From: Elusimicrobia bacterium RIFOXYB2_FULL_48_7
GTDB taxonomy: Bacteria; Elusimicrobiota; Endomicrobiia; CG1-02-37-114; XYA2-FULL-39-19
DNA length: 10,121 nt
Direction: 5' to 3'
NCBI GenBank assembly: GCA_001800495.1
Contig: MGVM01000081.1
Span: 1 to 10,121, forward strand
The number at the start of each line of letters is the position of its first letter. Positions within the stretch are counted from its first letter, which is position 1. The notes beneath the pieces are model-generated. The model saw only the letters and a list, made by a program, of their open reading frames with translations, did not search any database and was not told the DNA's origin. Shown in pieces: positions 1 to 9,093 of this stretch. Made by a program: the position numbers and the translations under genes.

Positions 1-3000
1 ATGTTATCAACCGTGCCGGTCTGTGTAAGGTTGAGCTGATTCAGGATCGCGTGGTTCCTGTTCGTGCTCAGGCGCAGGGCCATCAGCGGGACATTGACCG
101 TGTTCTGCTTTGATGACACCGGCGCCATGTTGTCCGAGCGCACCATCAGGTTTATGGGGCTGATCGGGAGAAGCCCTGATTTGCACTTGTCAAAAGCGGC
201 AATTTCAAGCTGGAGCCCGGCGCCGTTTTCAATGATAAGGTCCGGCGAAACAACGTGCGCCACCTGAAGCGTCTGCAGTTTCAGATAGTTCCTGTCGCTT
301 ATTTCAACGCCGACAGAGTTTCCGGCAACAGCATTGTCACCTATGTCATATACAATGAAGTACGCCTGTTCCGACGGGTTCAGTACCTGCGGGCTGGTCA
401 GGTAAACCATCTTGGTCTTTGAAAGGTTCGAGTCAAGGTCGAACATGTCTATCTTTTTGACAGTCTCGCCCATGTCGTGCCTGGCCTTTGCCGTGCCGTA
501 GACTCCCCTCGCGGTGACGCGCAGATATGCCCTTCTGTAGAGCACGCCGCTGGAATAGGTATCGGTGGTACCGGCAACTGAATACTTGCAGATTTCATCG
601 CCCAGCATCAGCAGAAGCTGCGAACCGGCAGCAGGGAAATAACCCGTCGGCGTTGAGATTGAATCTATCAAAATATCAAAGGTTGATGCCTGGGCATCGA
701 CGTATGAATAATAGCTGCCGTTGACTATATAGCTGCTGACCGCTGTCTGCGCCTCGGATATGCACTGGTCGTTGGCGTCCAGCCCGTTGTTCATGTTGGC
801 GTCCCTGTATATCTTAATGTATTTCACGTCCGAGTTGCGGCCTTCGGGATTCAATTGGTCCTGCGGGCCGCCCGTGCCTGTCTTCTTGACCGTGAGCGCT
901 TCCCAGACAGCGTTGGACTTGTCGGTGGCAAGCTTCAGCCGCAGCATTTCCACGTTCGCCTGCGACTGGTACGTTCCGCTGGCGGCGTGCACCCAGTAAA
1001 CACTGTCTGACATTTTTGTATTGACAGTGGCGATAACCTCTTCTATCGGCACCGGCTGGGTGATAAACGGCATAGAATAGGGTGAGTAGACCTCATCCGG
1101 CACAACAACGGTGAAATACGACACGCCGGCTAACTGCACGCCGACATTTCTGCCGATGCCGGCAAACTGGTTTATATCGTATGTGATGTAGAAAGACCTT
1201 GCCGACGTCCCGATGGTCTTGATGTCCTTGTATTTTGGCTCGACCCTGAACTGCATATCAACGGCCTTGTCGCTGAAGATATCGCCGCCATAGGTCATGA
1301 GCCCGCAGGCCTCGTTGTTCACGGTCGCGGTGTTGTCAAAGACGTTGTATTCATCAGATGAAATAATAACTTTCCAAACCTTGACGTTGGTGATGTCCGC
1401 GTCCACGCCTGTTCCGGTAAGGCCCACTTTCAGTCTTTCCCAGATGACAGCATTTTTGTCAGTCCTTGCCTGCAGTTTCACCATGGCCGCGTTTTGCTGG
1501 GTTCTTTCCACCTTGACCTGGCGGACATCCACAGGAGTAACCTGCAGCGTGTCTATGGTGGGAACAATGGGCATCATAGGTGTCTTTACCGGGAACGAAG
1601 GCACCGTGCCCAAGCCCGCCGGCACATATGTAGATATTCTGTGCATCAGCGTGTCTGATGGGTGAGTAACCTGGATCCGGGAAGCATCTGTCACTTCGCC
1701 CGCAGTCATTTGGTTCTGGTTAGAGATCAGCGGGTGCGAGAAATTCGCCGCCGGACTGATGTTATAAGTCACGAAGTACACGGTAGGCGTTGTCTTGATA
1801 ATCACATAACCCCTGTTCAGCGCGGGGTCATTGAGCCAGATGGTAGCTTGCCCGGGTGTTTGATTGCCGTTGCCGTTTAACCCAAACCTGCCCATGCCTA
1901 CAAGGGTGTCGGCAGTGACTATGCCCTTGAACCCTTCAATAGCGGTGCGTTCGAGCCGGCCGGAACCGTTATCGTCGCGGTAAATCTTTATTGAATCTAC
2001 GTCAATGTCCGCGCCGTTCAATCCTGTTCCCGCGGGGGCAAGGCGCGTCATGGTCATGGTGCCCCATTCCACCTGGAACCCGTCGCACCAGGCCTCAAGT
2101 TTCTGAACACTGAAATTAATTGTTCCCTGGGATATCTGTGTTCCAAGCACCGAACCTGATGAATGAATTACGGCAAATGAACCGAGAACGCCGCGTGTAA
2201 TGCCTGTTAAAGCGTTATTGACGGGATTAAGCCCGGTATACTTTATTATCTCATTGTCCAGCATAGCGTAGCCGGATGCCGGCAGGGCCAGCGTGGCATC
2301 GTTCTGGGATTGCGCCAGCGGGTCGTTTGAGTAGAGCAATATGTCCTGGCTGTCAAACGCGGTTAAGTCAGTTTTGAGTCGCGGCGACTCATATGTCAGG
2401 AGGTTGCCGGAGGGCTTGACGATGTCTTCAGAGAATACCGGCGTGGATTTTATGAAAACCGTCCTGGGCGAGGAGACTATTCTCCTCAGCTGGCTGAACC
2501 AGGGGAATTTGGTCCTGTCGAGTTTGTTGGTTTCTGATATAAAATCCGTTGCTTCCGCCACCTGGTCTTCATCGGTGGGGAAACTGTCTGCCGTGAGATA
2601 AATACCAAGAGTCCTGGGCTCGCCGGTTGCCGGGTCAGCGGGCATTGCATTGTCCGCGATGTCAAAGGTGACAAAATACCTTTGGGATATCATTGCGTCT
2701 TCAGCCCTGGATTCAGTGATAATCTGCTGAACTTTATCAGTGCTAAATACAATTTGCGCCAGGTTGCCCGTGCCGGTGTTGCCGAAAACTCCATCGCCTA
2801 AAAAGATATCATGCTCAATACCTGTATAGCTGTATGGGTTAACCGGGCTCTTGGCGAATATGCCGTCGTTATTGGAATCGCGCCATACTCTCACCTTTGG
2901 CACGTTCTGCTGGGTATTGGTAGCGCCGAAGGTTGCCGTGCCCGTGGAGTATATCCTTATTCCGTACCACAGGGCTTCGGATATATCCGTCTCCATGATG

Positions 3001-6000
3001 AACTGCGCTACCGGGAAATCCAGGGCTCCCTGCACCAGCCTGTCCAAAGCAATGGTGTTTGTTGATTCAACAGTTACCAGGTCGCGGTATTCCTTCACAT
3101 TTGACACGAAAGATTCCGTCCAGCCGCAAGACACCGGTTCCGCGCCAAGGTATACACCTCCTCCACCCCTGGGCGGGTGCAACCCGACATTATTCAGCGT
3201 GTTCCCCATGTAATCCGGCCCGGTTATAAGGAAATAGCTCGTTGTAGCCATTTCCGCGCCTATCCTTGCCGCCGGGTCAACAGTGCATGTCGGGCTGAGG
3301 TCAAAGGTTACGAAGTAATTCTTCGGAATCTGGGTGATTTCCTGGCCATTATAGAGCGCGCTTACGATCATTATCCTGGCCTGGCCGGAAACCGTGCCGC
3401 CTGCGGCATGCGCCTTGGCGGTGGTTTTGTCCTGCCCGCGGGACACCCCGGTGAACATATTTTGCGCCGTGTCTACACCGGTGTATGTCACGATCTCAAG
3501 TTTTGATGGGTCGCCGTCGTCATCCAGAATAAGCTTGCCGGGTGCCTTCGGGAATTCGTTGAAGGCCGGGAAGAAGGCGGCTATATCCATGACCTTGATA
3601 ACCGTAGCTGAGGCATCAATGTCCTGCGCCAGAGGCGAGTACGGGAACGACTTGCTGGAGATATTCTCAAAGGTGTTTTGCGCTATCTGGTCAACACCGC
3701 TGCCTGTATCGGTTACATCCAGTTTCCCGTTGGAGTTTGCGTCGTACCAGACCCTGATCTGGTCAATATCTGAGGGTTTATTGATTCTTCCTTCCGGGAA
3801 ACCCGTGGTATCATTCCTGTTGAGAGTCCGGTCAAGTCTCAGTCCTCTCCACAGGCCGGTTCTTAGGGAAGTTGCCATGGTAAGTTTCATAACGGGAATA
3901 TTTGTATCGGACTGGGTTACCACGCCGGTTATCGCAAATTGTTCCGTAGTGCCCGGCAATACGGCCAGGTTTACATTTACAACATTCACTTCATCAACCG
4001 TCGCGCGGATTTCCGGCCTGCTTGAAAGAGTAAACGTGGCGGCCTGGAGCGATCCCTCGGAAAGGTCGATGCTTACAATTCTGGCCCCATGTATTGTGCC
4101 TGCTGATGCGGAATCCTCTATTTTATAGGTGACAAAGAAATATCTTGTTGTGTAATCCAATAACTGCGCCCTGGAGAACTGGCAGTTCGCGTTATAATCG
4201 CTGAATGGGAGCCACCCGGTAAGCTCCATATCGCCTCCGGGTTCAAGCGTGCCGTTGGGATTGGACCCAGCGTCAACAATGCCATCAACCGGGCTGATAT
4301 CCTTGCCGTCCATATATATTTTCACGCCGGCCAAATCAATATCATTGCCTATTCCTGTTCTTTCCACGTGGAATCCGCTAATTATTCCCTGGAACATAGG
4401 AGCCCAAACGGCGACTTTCAGGATTCCGATATCGGCGTCACCCTGGTACATGTACGGATACTTCCCCGTGAATGATGTATTTTCCAGCTGGTACCAGGCG
4501 GCAATGTCAGTAAGTTCGGCGTAAACCTTCGGCGGAGTTCTTTCAACAGCCCAGGTGCTGGACCGCATTTCAAAATTGTTTGAAGCTACCGTCACTGAGT
4601 CAGTGGTAGTGATAGACTGGTAGCTGACAATCCTGGTTCCGAAATATGTGCCGGAAGTAGCGCTGGTTGACAATCTTATGGCTATGAAGTAGGTCCTGGG
4701 CGACTTATTAACCAGGGACTGGTTGAGCGAGCTCAGGTTATTGAAATACCAGGCATCCGTTCCGGAGTCATAAGTTGCTTCCTGGAGCTTTGTATCCGTA
4801 GGTACGCCGCCCCATGTCAGTTCCGGATCAAAGTAATAGTTGGCGGGCGTGGCATTGTAGTAAAGGATCATCTTGTCCACGTCCCTTGAAGGCATGGTGC
4901 CGACTTTCTCCACCTTTATCTGGTCTATCCTTGTTGTTAAGTTCGCTTCTTCCGGTAGTGTGACCATGGTCAGGCCCATCAGCGGGAACGGCTGGAAATT
5001 GTCCGAAGTATTCCCGTCGCCCTGGTAGATCTTCTGGGTTACATGCCTGCCGATATAATTGGTCTTGCTCAACAAGGTGTCCGGGCTGAGTATGGGTATA
5101 ACCGTTACCCCGGCGGTCCATAGGTTTCCATCCGAATTGGATCGTTCTGTCCTGGTTTCATCGCTAGTATATCCGAAAACCTTGTTTTCATCAGGATAAT
5201 CCAGCGCCTGGATGGCTGGGCTTGCGTAATGGGTGGCGCTGATTTTCAGGGTGCCCTGGATAGTATTGATAACCTGCATGCCCTGCCACACGCCGCGGTC
5301 ATTATCCGCGAACACGTAGTATGTGGCGCTTCCCGGCATGGCTCTCTGGGTAACTGTTGTGGATGAGCCATTATTAGCGAACCGCACCATTCCTTTATAA
5401 TACTGGCCGTTAGTGCCGTCGCCTGCGGAAATGTTGCCGTAGCGGTCATGGGCTTTGACTGTGATGCTTCCGGCCGTATTTACAGGCAACGGGCTGGTAA
5501 CTGGGTAATTGTGGTGCAGGGTGAAAAACCTTGCCGGCGCTGCGGTGATGTACTGGTCCTGCGTGGCGAATGCTAAAGTTGTGCCGCCCAGGGTGCCTTC
5601 GGCTTTCAGTGTGCTGGTGCCTGCGCGGGTGTCAAAGAAAAAGAACGAATGTTCGCTTGAACCCGGAGTGATGATAGCCGGATAATAATTGCTCCCGGTG
5701 ATATTCGGCCAGTCTGTCTGGCTCATCAAACCCTTTGTCGGGTCTTCTCCACAGTGAGCGGTGGTGGAGTTTACGCAGGAGTACCTAATATTTATGGAAG
5801 AGGTGGATGTTGTGGGATTGTCCGACTGGTCCCTTAACTGGACGGTGATAACCGTTATTGTTTGCACGCGGTTGCTGTAAAGGGTGACGGGCATCGGCAG
5901 GTTGATTCCTGCGAACGGATTATAGCCATCAACCGTCGTGGTGCCTATCACTGTCCCAAGCGCTCCGCTCCCGTCAAATTGTATCGTCGTACCCGCGATT

Positions 6001-8546
6001 ATCCGCCGTGATTCGGTTATAAACGCCAGGTTGTGGGGAATAGGCGGGGATGGCGGGGGTTGTAATGTCGCCGTGGATACAGGTCCTGAATAATCGTTGT
6101 TTATTATGCCGTCACCATTGTAACCGTAAATTCTATAATAATATGTTGTGCCATATTGCAGGGTGTTATCTGTGTATCCTGTTGTTCCCCAAAGGATTCC
6201 GGATGGCCATTGTTTTGCCCACTGCCAAGTATTTTGGTTATCGCTTGAACGGTACAACCCGAATTGTGCTGCGGTGCTTAACGCGGGGTTTGTCCAGTTA
6301 AGCGAAATTGTTGATGATGACCTGTCAACTATATTTATACTACCCGGCGGTGAAGTCAAGGTGTATGAAGAAACAATGTTTGAGTTTGTTGTGCCTGAAC
6401 TGTTATAAACAGCAGAATACCTTGTATACCGGGTGTTTGGATATAGGTCGCCCTCTATCCATTCCTGAGTATTAATAGGTAAACCGGTCACTAAATTGAT
6501 GTCTGACTGATTTTTTACCGCATAACCCTGTTCGTTATTGGCATTGTCAATCCAAGTCCATCTTATACTGCCGGTTGACTGGGCTGTTCCCGAAAAGCTC
6601 GTAGTCGCTATAGGGGGGACTGGTAGAACGGTAATTGCGCTAGAGTAATAATTGGAACCCAGGTTTCCCATTACCCTTACCAACCAGGTTGAAGCGGTAA
6701 CCATCCTGACATCGTTCCAGGTGTTTTGCCCGGAGGATAATCCCTGGGCGCGTGAATAGCCGCTTGACGGATCAGTCACTGTAACGGTCACCCCGCCTAT
6801 ACTTGCAGTGGTGCAAAGGTTATAGTAATTATCAGTAGCACGCACTGTTGCTGAAAACACAATGCTTGATGTCTGAAAGGACACCTCGTATCCTTTGCCG
6901 CCGGAACCGTCTCCCACAGGCGGTTGCCCGGCATAGCTGCCATATGGGGGTTTGCCTGGAACTGGTCTTTGATTGGGTACCAGAATCTGGTATTGTGAAA
7001 CCAAGTTCGGGTAAATCTTGATTTCAGGACTTGTTCCGGTTGATAGCCAGATATTATTTCCAAGATAATTTATCGAAGATATAGGGTAAGTTTTTATGTA
7101 ATGTGTTGCATATCCGGTTAATCCCATTTCCCCGTGATAAATATTAACAGCGGTTGTGGTGGAGCCATTAATAACCGTCAAGGTGTCAGTTCTTGTTCCG
7201 TATTGGTCTGTGGATTCAATATGGACCGTGGGGCTTGCTGTTGGCACAATATTCCAGTTAGAATCAGCCGCGCTGACCGTGATTGTAATTGACTGGCCGG
7301 CAGTAAACCTTGTGTTAGGTGTACCGGATTTTCCCTGGCCAGTATAAGGCTGCGCGGTTTCTCCCGGCACAAGCAGCTGCAACCTGTCAGGCGGGGAAGA
7401 TGTGGATAAAGTGCTGACCGGGCCCGTTGAGGCAGTAATAATCCCATCGCCGTTGTAGCCATAAATCCTGTACCAATATGTTGTGTTTGAATTGAGGGTA
7501 CTGTCTATAAAGCTTTCCGATAAATAATTGTCGCTCCAGGTTTTCAGCCATAGATACCCGCTGTTTGGGCCGTCGCTTGACCTTTCTATCGCGTAGCTTG
7601 TGTCGCCCCCGATCCCTTCTGTCCATGAAAGTGATATTTCAGAGCCGGAGTATCCATTGACGCGCAAGTCTGTCGGCGGATTAGCAAATGTATAGAAGGT
7701 GGACATATTTGAAAGAATATCTGTGCTTACACTGCTATAGGCAACAACATACCTTGTGTACCTGGTGTTTGCGGATAGATTGTTTTCATCCCATTCCAGG
7801 ATGTTCGGCTGCAGGCCTGTTACTACGTTAATCCCTGAATTGTTTTTCACCGCAAACCCTTGTTCATTGGAAAACTTATCTGTCCAGTCCCAGCTGATAC
7901 TGCCGGTAGAGGTGACTGAGCCAGAAAAATCAAACGAATCAACCGGAATATTGGGGCTGGGCGCCGAATTCGGACCGAGGTCCTGCGGGTAACCGAGCAC
8001 GGAGTACTCAATGTCGTTCCATTGGGTGTTTGGTGTTTCAGGATAACCCTTAATTCTTATCTGCCATCCGCTGCCGGTTCCACTACTTACTGTTTTGAAT
8101 ACCCATTTCTCGGTATTGTCCAGTGTGTACTGGCCGTTGGAGAGCCATACTGTAATACCGTTGCCCTGCGGGTCATTGGGATCACCTGAGGTGCTGAATA
8201 ATCCATCAGACGTGAGAGAAACGGCAGGGTCTTCATCTGTTTTGTTGTAGTATTGGTCGACGCATCTTACTGTAAGTTTGAAAGGGGAGTTTGTGTATTG
8301 CAGCGATGGGGTTGAATCTTCTGTTTTTCCTGGTTGGGTTCCCGTGATTTTACCTTCAACTGGAGTTTCGCCGGGCACGATTACCTGAATCATGTAGGGC
8401 GTATTGGTGGTTACAAATATGCTTTGAGTATAATCACTCTTGTAAGCAGGGCAGTAGTCCGTGGTGGCCATTATTATGGTTGGTTTTTTCGTAATCAGTG
8501 TTACTGAAAAAGTGGTGGTTCCGTTGACTAGAGCCCGGGTACTTGG
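1..8546 (-). CDS. Giant secreted multidomain repeat protein, main part (C-terminus beyond window)
   Basis: The frame stays open for 2848 codons after the TAA at 8549-8547, and no stop was met when every line was translated. Numbering is from ATG 8936. The end of Ig-like 'VPGE' domain 1 is followed by VPGE domain 2 (about 180-315), FN3-like domains (323-417, 419-516), VPGE domains 3 and 4 (516-650, 651-768), FN3-like domains (769-862, 863-959), a proline-rich linker (PPPSPPIP) and Ig-like sequence (969-1276). From about 1283 onward lies an array of modules with DxNxNGxxD loops and YFVTYDI motifs. No catalytic motif is visible. Extracellular structural or adhesive function is inferred from domain type and size. 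No good start lies inside this stretch: the first ATG (8471-8469) has no Shine-Dalgarno and no signal peptide. It therefore belongs with the 8547-8936 segment as one gene, either interrupted, read through, or affected by a sequence error. Exact family unrecognised. Confidence 0.9.
460..697 (-). repeat. Phage-tail-like insert 3 inside the seventh module
   Basis: Contains FDILIDSIS, LLLMLGDEICKYSVAG, LRVTARGVYGTAKARHDMGE. The EIxxY, RGxxGTAxxxH and following G positions are kept, but the core is longer and more diverged than in the other two copies. Confidence 0.5.
2145..2297 (-). repeat. Phage-tail-like insert 2 inside the module array
   Basis: Contains YAMLDNEIIKYTGLN, ALTGITRGVLGS and IHSSGSVLG, the clearest match to the EIxxYTG / TRG / HxxG pattern. 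It follows ATLALPASG, the usual lead-in strand in this motif. It lies between the fourth and fifth modules. Confidence 0.65.
3383..3617 (-). repeat. Phage-tail-like insert 1 inside a repeat module
   Basis: The translated segment has GKLILDDDGD, LEIVTYTGVD, FTGVSRGQDKTTAKAH and GGTVSG. The pattern 'EIxxYTG...TGVxRGxxxTxAxxHxxGxxV' is one I associate with phage tail-fibre and virion-associated proteins. It sits between the DANSNGKLD loop and the YFVTFDL marker of the third module. Two related copies occur downstream in the protein. Confidence 0.6.
6060..7392 (-). repeat. Four-domain block, copy 2 (VPGE3-VPGE4-FN3a'-FN3b')
   Basis: The order is VPGE domain 3 (LQLLVPGET), VPGE domain 4 (YQILVPNQR, with a glycine- and proline-rich insertion), FN3a' with GSIRWTW, NEQGYAVKN and NTRYTRY, and FN3b' with ISLNW and YYYRIYGYNGDG. 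FN3a and FN3a' agree at well over half of positions in the NEQG..AVKN..S.IN.VTGL stretch. Copy length (about 1333 bp) is close to copy 1 (about 1364 bp). The block ends at a proline-rich hinge near 6060-6030. Confidence 0.8.
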
Positions 8547-8756
8547 TTATGTATCATACACGTCATCTGTTATTATTTTTACTATAGGCGTGTCGTTGAC
8601 TATATTGTAGTTATCATCACAAGAATTGACTGTGATAGTAAAAGCTGCACCTGCAGTGTGTTTAACAGGATAATACCCGGCCCCTGTCATGCGCCCGCGG
8701 TTTGCGATATTCCCCGCCTCTGCAACTTCTCCAGGAGCCAGCACCTGCAACGTGTC
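7393..8756 (-). repeat. Four-domain block, copy 1 (VPGE1-VPGE2-FN3a-FN3b)
   Basis: The order is VPGE domain 1 (LQVLAPGEV), VPGE domain 2 (IQVIVPGET), an FN3-like domain with GSISWDW, NEQGFAVKN and NTRYTRY, and a second FN3-like domain with ISLSW and YWYRIYGYNGDG. The same order recurs directly downstream in the protein (6060-7392). VPGE domains share the pattern L-x-V-P-G-E, then a hydrophobic strand FxxTVxxxDxxxN, then a T-S/T-D strand. FN3-type beta-sandwiches serve as extracellular spacers or binding modules. The two copies are diverged, so this is an old tandem duplication rather than a recent DNA repeat. Confidence 0.8.
8547..8549 (-). other. In-frame TAA interrupting the giant gene
   Basis: The stop falls inside VPGE domain 1. 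The sequence around it, YDT*PSTRALVNG, aligns without a gap to YGTRTDTLTVING in VPGE domain 3 (around 7200-7160), with the stop opposite Arg. Reading frame and domain homology continue unchanged on both sides, so this is a substitution (for example CAA, GAA or AAA to TAA), not a frameshift. It could be a real nonsense mutation, programmed readthrough, or a sequencing error. Confidence 0.9.
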
Positions 8757-8936
8757 CGCTAAAATAATCATTGGGTGTGTTGCGAGTACTAATAAAAAAA
8801 TAGTTATGGTTAAACTAAATGAGCACCTTTTCCAATAAAAAAACCGGGCGGAAGCACTTTGAAGTGCCGCTCGGTCAGTGTTACAACACCGTAATATTAT
8901 AGCCGTTAAATCTTTTTGTGGCGGCCTGGCGGTCAT
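8547..8936 (-). CDS. N-terminal segment of the giant protein: signal peptide and first half of VPGE domain 1, ending at an in-frame TAA
   Basis: This is 129 codons in the same frame as the giant ORF downstream. Residues 1-35 are low-complexity and unlike the rest; their DNA includes an intrinsic terminator. Residues 36-60 form a Sec signal peptide: basic KR, a hydrophobic stretch (SLTITIFLLVLA), then a likely cleavage after LA before DTLQ. From residue 61 the first VPGE-type Ig-like domain begins (LQVLAPGEV, then FTITVNSCDDNYN and VKIITDD), matching three later copies. TAA is codon 130. ATG 8936 is preceded by AGAGGAG at 4-nt spacing, which is why a gene caller would choose it. If transcription must first pass the terminator at 8875-8837, a start near codon 35 would be expected, but that codon is TGG. 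So either the ATG at 8936 is used on read-through transcripts, or the true start has been lost. The product on its own would be a truncated secreted fragment. Confidence 0.7.
   Translation of the reverse strand: MTARPPQKDLTAIILRCCNTDRAALQSASARFFYWKRCSFSLTITIFLLVLATHPMIILADTLQVLAPGEVAEAGNIANRGRMTGAGYYPVKHTAGAAFTITVNSCDDNYNIVNDTPIVKIITDDVYDT
8837..8875 (-). terminator. Intrinsic terminator, probable riboswitch expression platform
   Basis: On the minus strand the 5' arm ACCGAGCGG then CACT folds onto AGTG then CCGCCCGGT. There is one A.C mismatch, a 3-nt CTT bulge and a TCAA loop, followed directly by seven T residues (8843-8837). This is a textbook intrinsic terminator. It lies about 80 nt after the c-di-GMP-I aptamer, as expected for ligand-controlled termination. 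Unusually it is downstream of ATG 8936 and inside that reading frame. Confidence 0.85.
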
Positions 8937-8947
8937 TGGACTCCTCT
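8934..8947 (-). promoter_or_regulatory. Shine-Dalgarno site and ATG after the aptamer
   Basis: AGAGGAG (8947-8941), TCCA spacer, ATG (8936-8934). The bases right after the ATG, ACCGCC (8933-8928), are the exact complement of GGCGGT (8973-8968) in the 3' part of the aptamer. Pairing could therefore occlude the start or act as a switching helix. The ATG could open the giant ORF or only a short leader reading. Confidence 0.6.
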
Positions 8948-8951
8948 TTTG

Positions 8952-9052
8952 TCAGGCGTCTGGCTAAAACCGCCTAGAACGGTCGTGGTCAGTCGTCCTT
9001 TAGACCCATAGCTTTGCGCCCCTCGGTTTCCCGGGGTTTGCCTTTATCATTT
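8952..9052 (-). promoter_or_regulatory. Cyclic di-GMP-I (GEMM) riboswitch aptamer
   Basis: The minus-strand leader holds the conserved core of this class: GGCAAACC (9042-9035), a P2 stem CCCCGG with a GAAA tetraloop (9030-9027) closing to CCGAGGGG, then GCGCAAAGC (9019-9011) and GGGTCTAA (9007-9000). The 3' half (GGCGGTTTTAGCC, 8974-8962) is less canonical and I could not draw P1 with confidence. The position I align to G20 of the Vibrio Vc2 aptamer is G9042, which from memory favours c-di-GMP over cGAMP. It lies in the 5' leader of the giant gene. A link to surface attachment fits the known role of c-di-GMP in biofilm and adhesin control. Confidence 0.82.
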
Positions 9053-9093
9053 TCAGAAAAATTTGTTAGATCAAAACTAGCGCCAAGGTAATC

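Larger units (their letters stand above)
1..5090 (-). repeat. Array of seven complete and one partial DxNxNG / YFVTYDI modules
   Basis: Each module has a strand like 'VMKLTMATS...W..L.V.RTGTG...DI..IRVWYD', a D-x-N-x-N-G loop, and an end marker like YFVTYDI....A..G...G. End markers lie near 4693 (YFIAIRL), 4145 (YFFVTYKI), 3320 (YFVTFDL), 2680 (YFVTFDI), 1780 (YFVTYNI), 1195 (FYITYDI) and 365 (YFIVYDI). An eighth module starts near 95 and leaves the window. Loops include DANSNGKLD, DSNNDGIF, DDNGSGRLE and DANMNNGLD, which resemble calcium-binding loops. Spacing varies from about 550 to 900 bp, partly because of inserts. I recognise the style but no named family. Calcium binding is inference. 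Confidence 0.75.

Noticed and set aside
1297..1665. Other plus-strand open frames across 1-8000
   Set aside because: All lie opposite the giant gene and look like codon-usage shadows; none has a signal peptide, start signal or domain.
3721..3780. DANSNGKLD loop as a dockerin domain
   Set aside because: Dockerins carry two paired 22-residue calcium loops with a fixed helix; here single loops sit in beta-rich modules spaced hundreds of residues apart.
3394..4128. A 244-codon open frame on the plus strand
   Set aside because: It is antisense to the giant ORF, has no Shine-Dalgarno or promoter, and its protein has no recognisable pattern. The minus frame here carries clear repeat homology (DANSNGKLD, YFVTFDL).
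8469..8471. ATG as a possible start for the frame after the TAA
   Set aside because: No Shine-Dalgarno upstream, no signal peptide after it, and it lies in the middle of VPGE domain 1.
8547..8549. TAA reassigned to an amino acid (alternative code)
   Set aside because: Only one TAA occurs in about 2978 codons and none in the plus-strand gene. Reassignment would give many.
1..8756. CRISPR or DNA-level satellite array
   Set aside because: The repeats are diverged protein modules of hundreds of bases, not short identical repeats with spacers.
8837..8875. Terminator for plus-strand transcription (bidirectional)
   Set aside because: On the plus strand the hairpin is followed by CAGTGTTAC and no T-run. 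The T-run is only on the minus-strand side.
8896..8901. Perfect TATAAT on the minus strand between aptamer and terminator
   Set aside because: The base positions 17 nt upstream read CCGCCA, not a -35 box, so an internal promoter is not supported.
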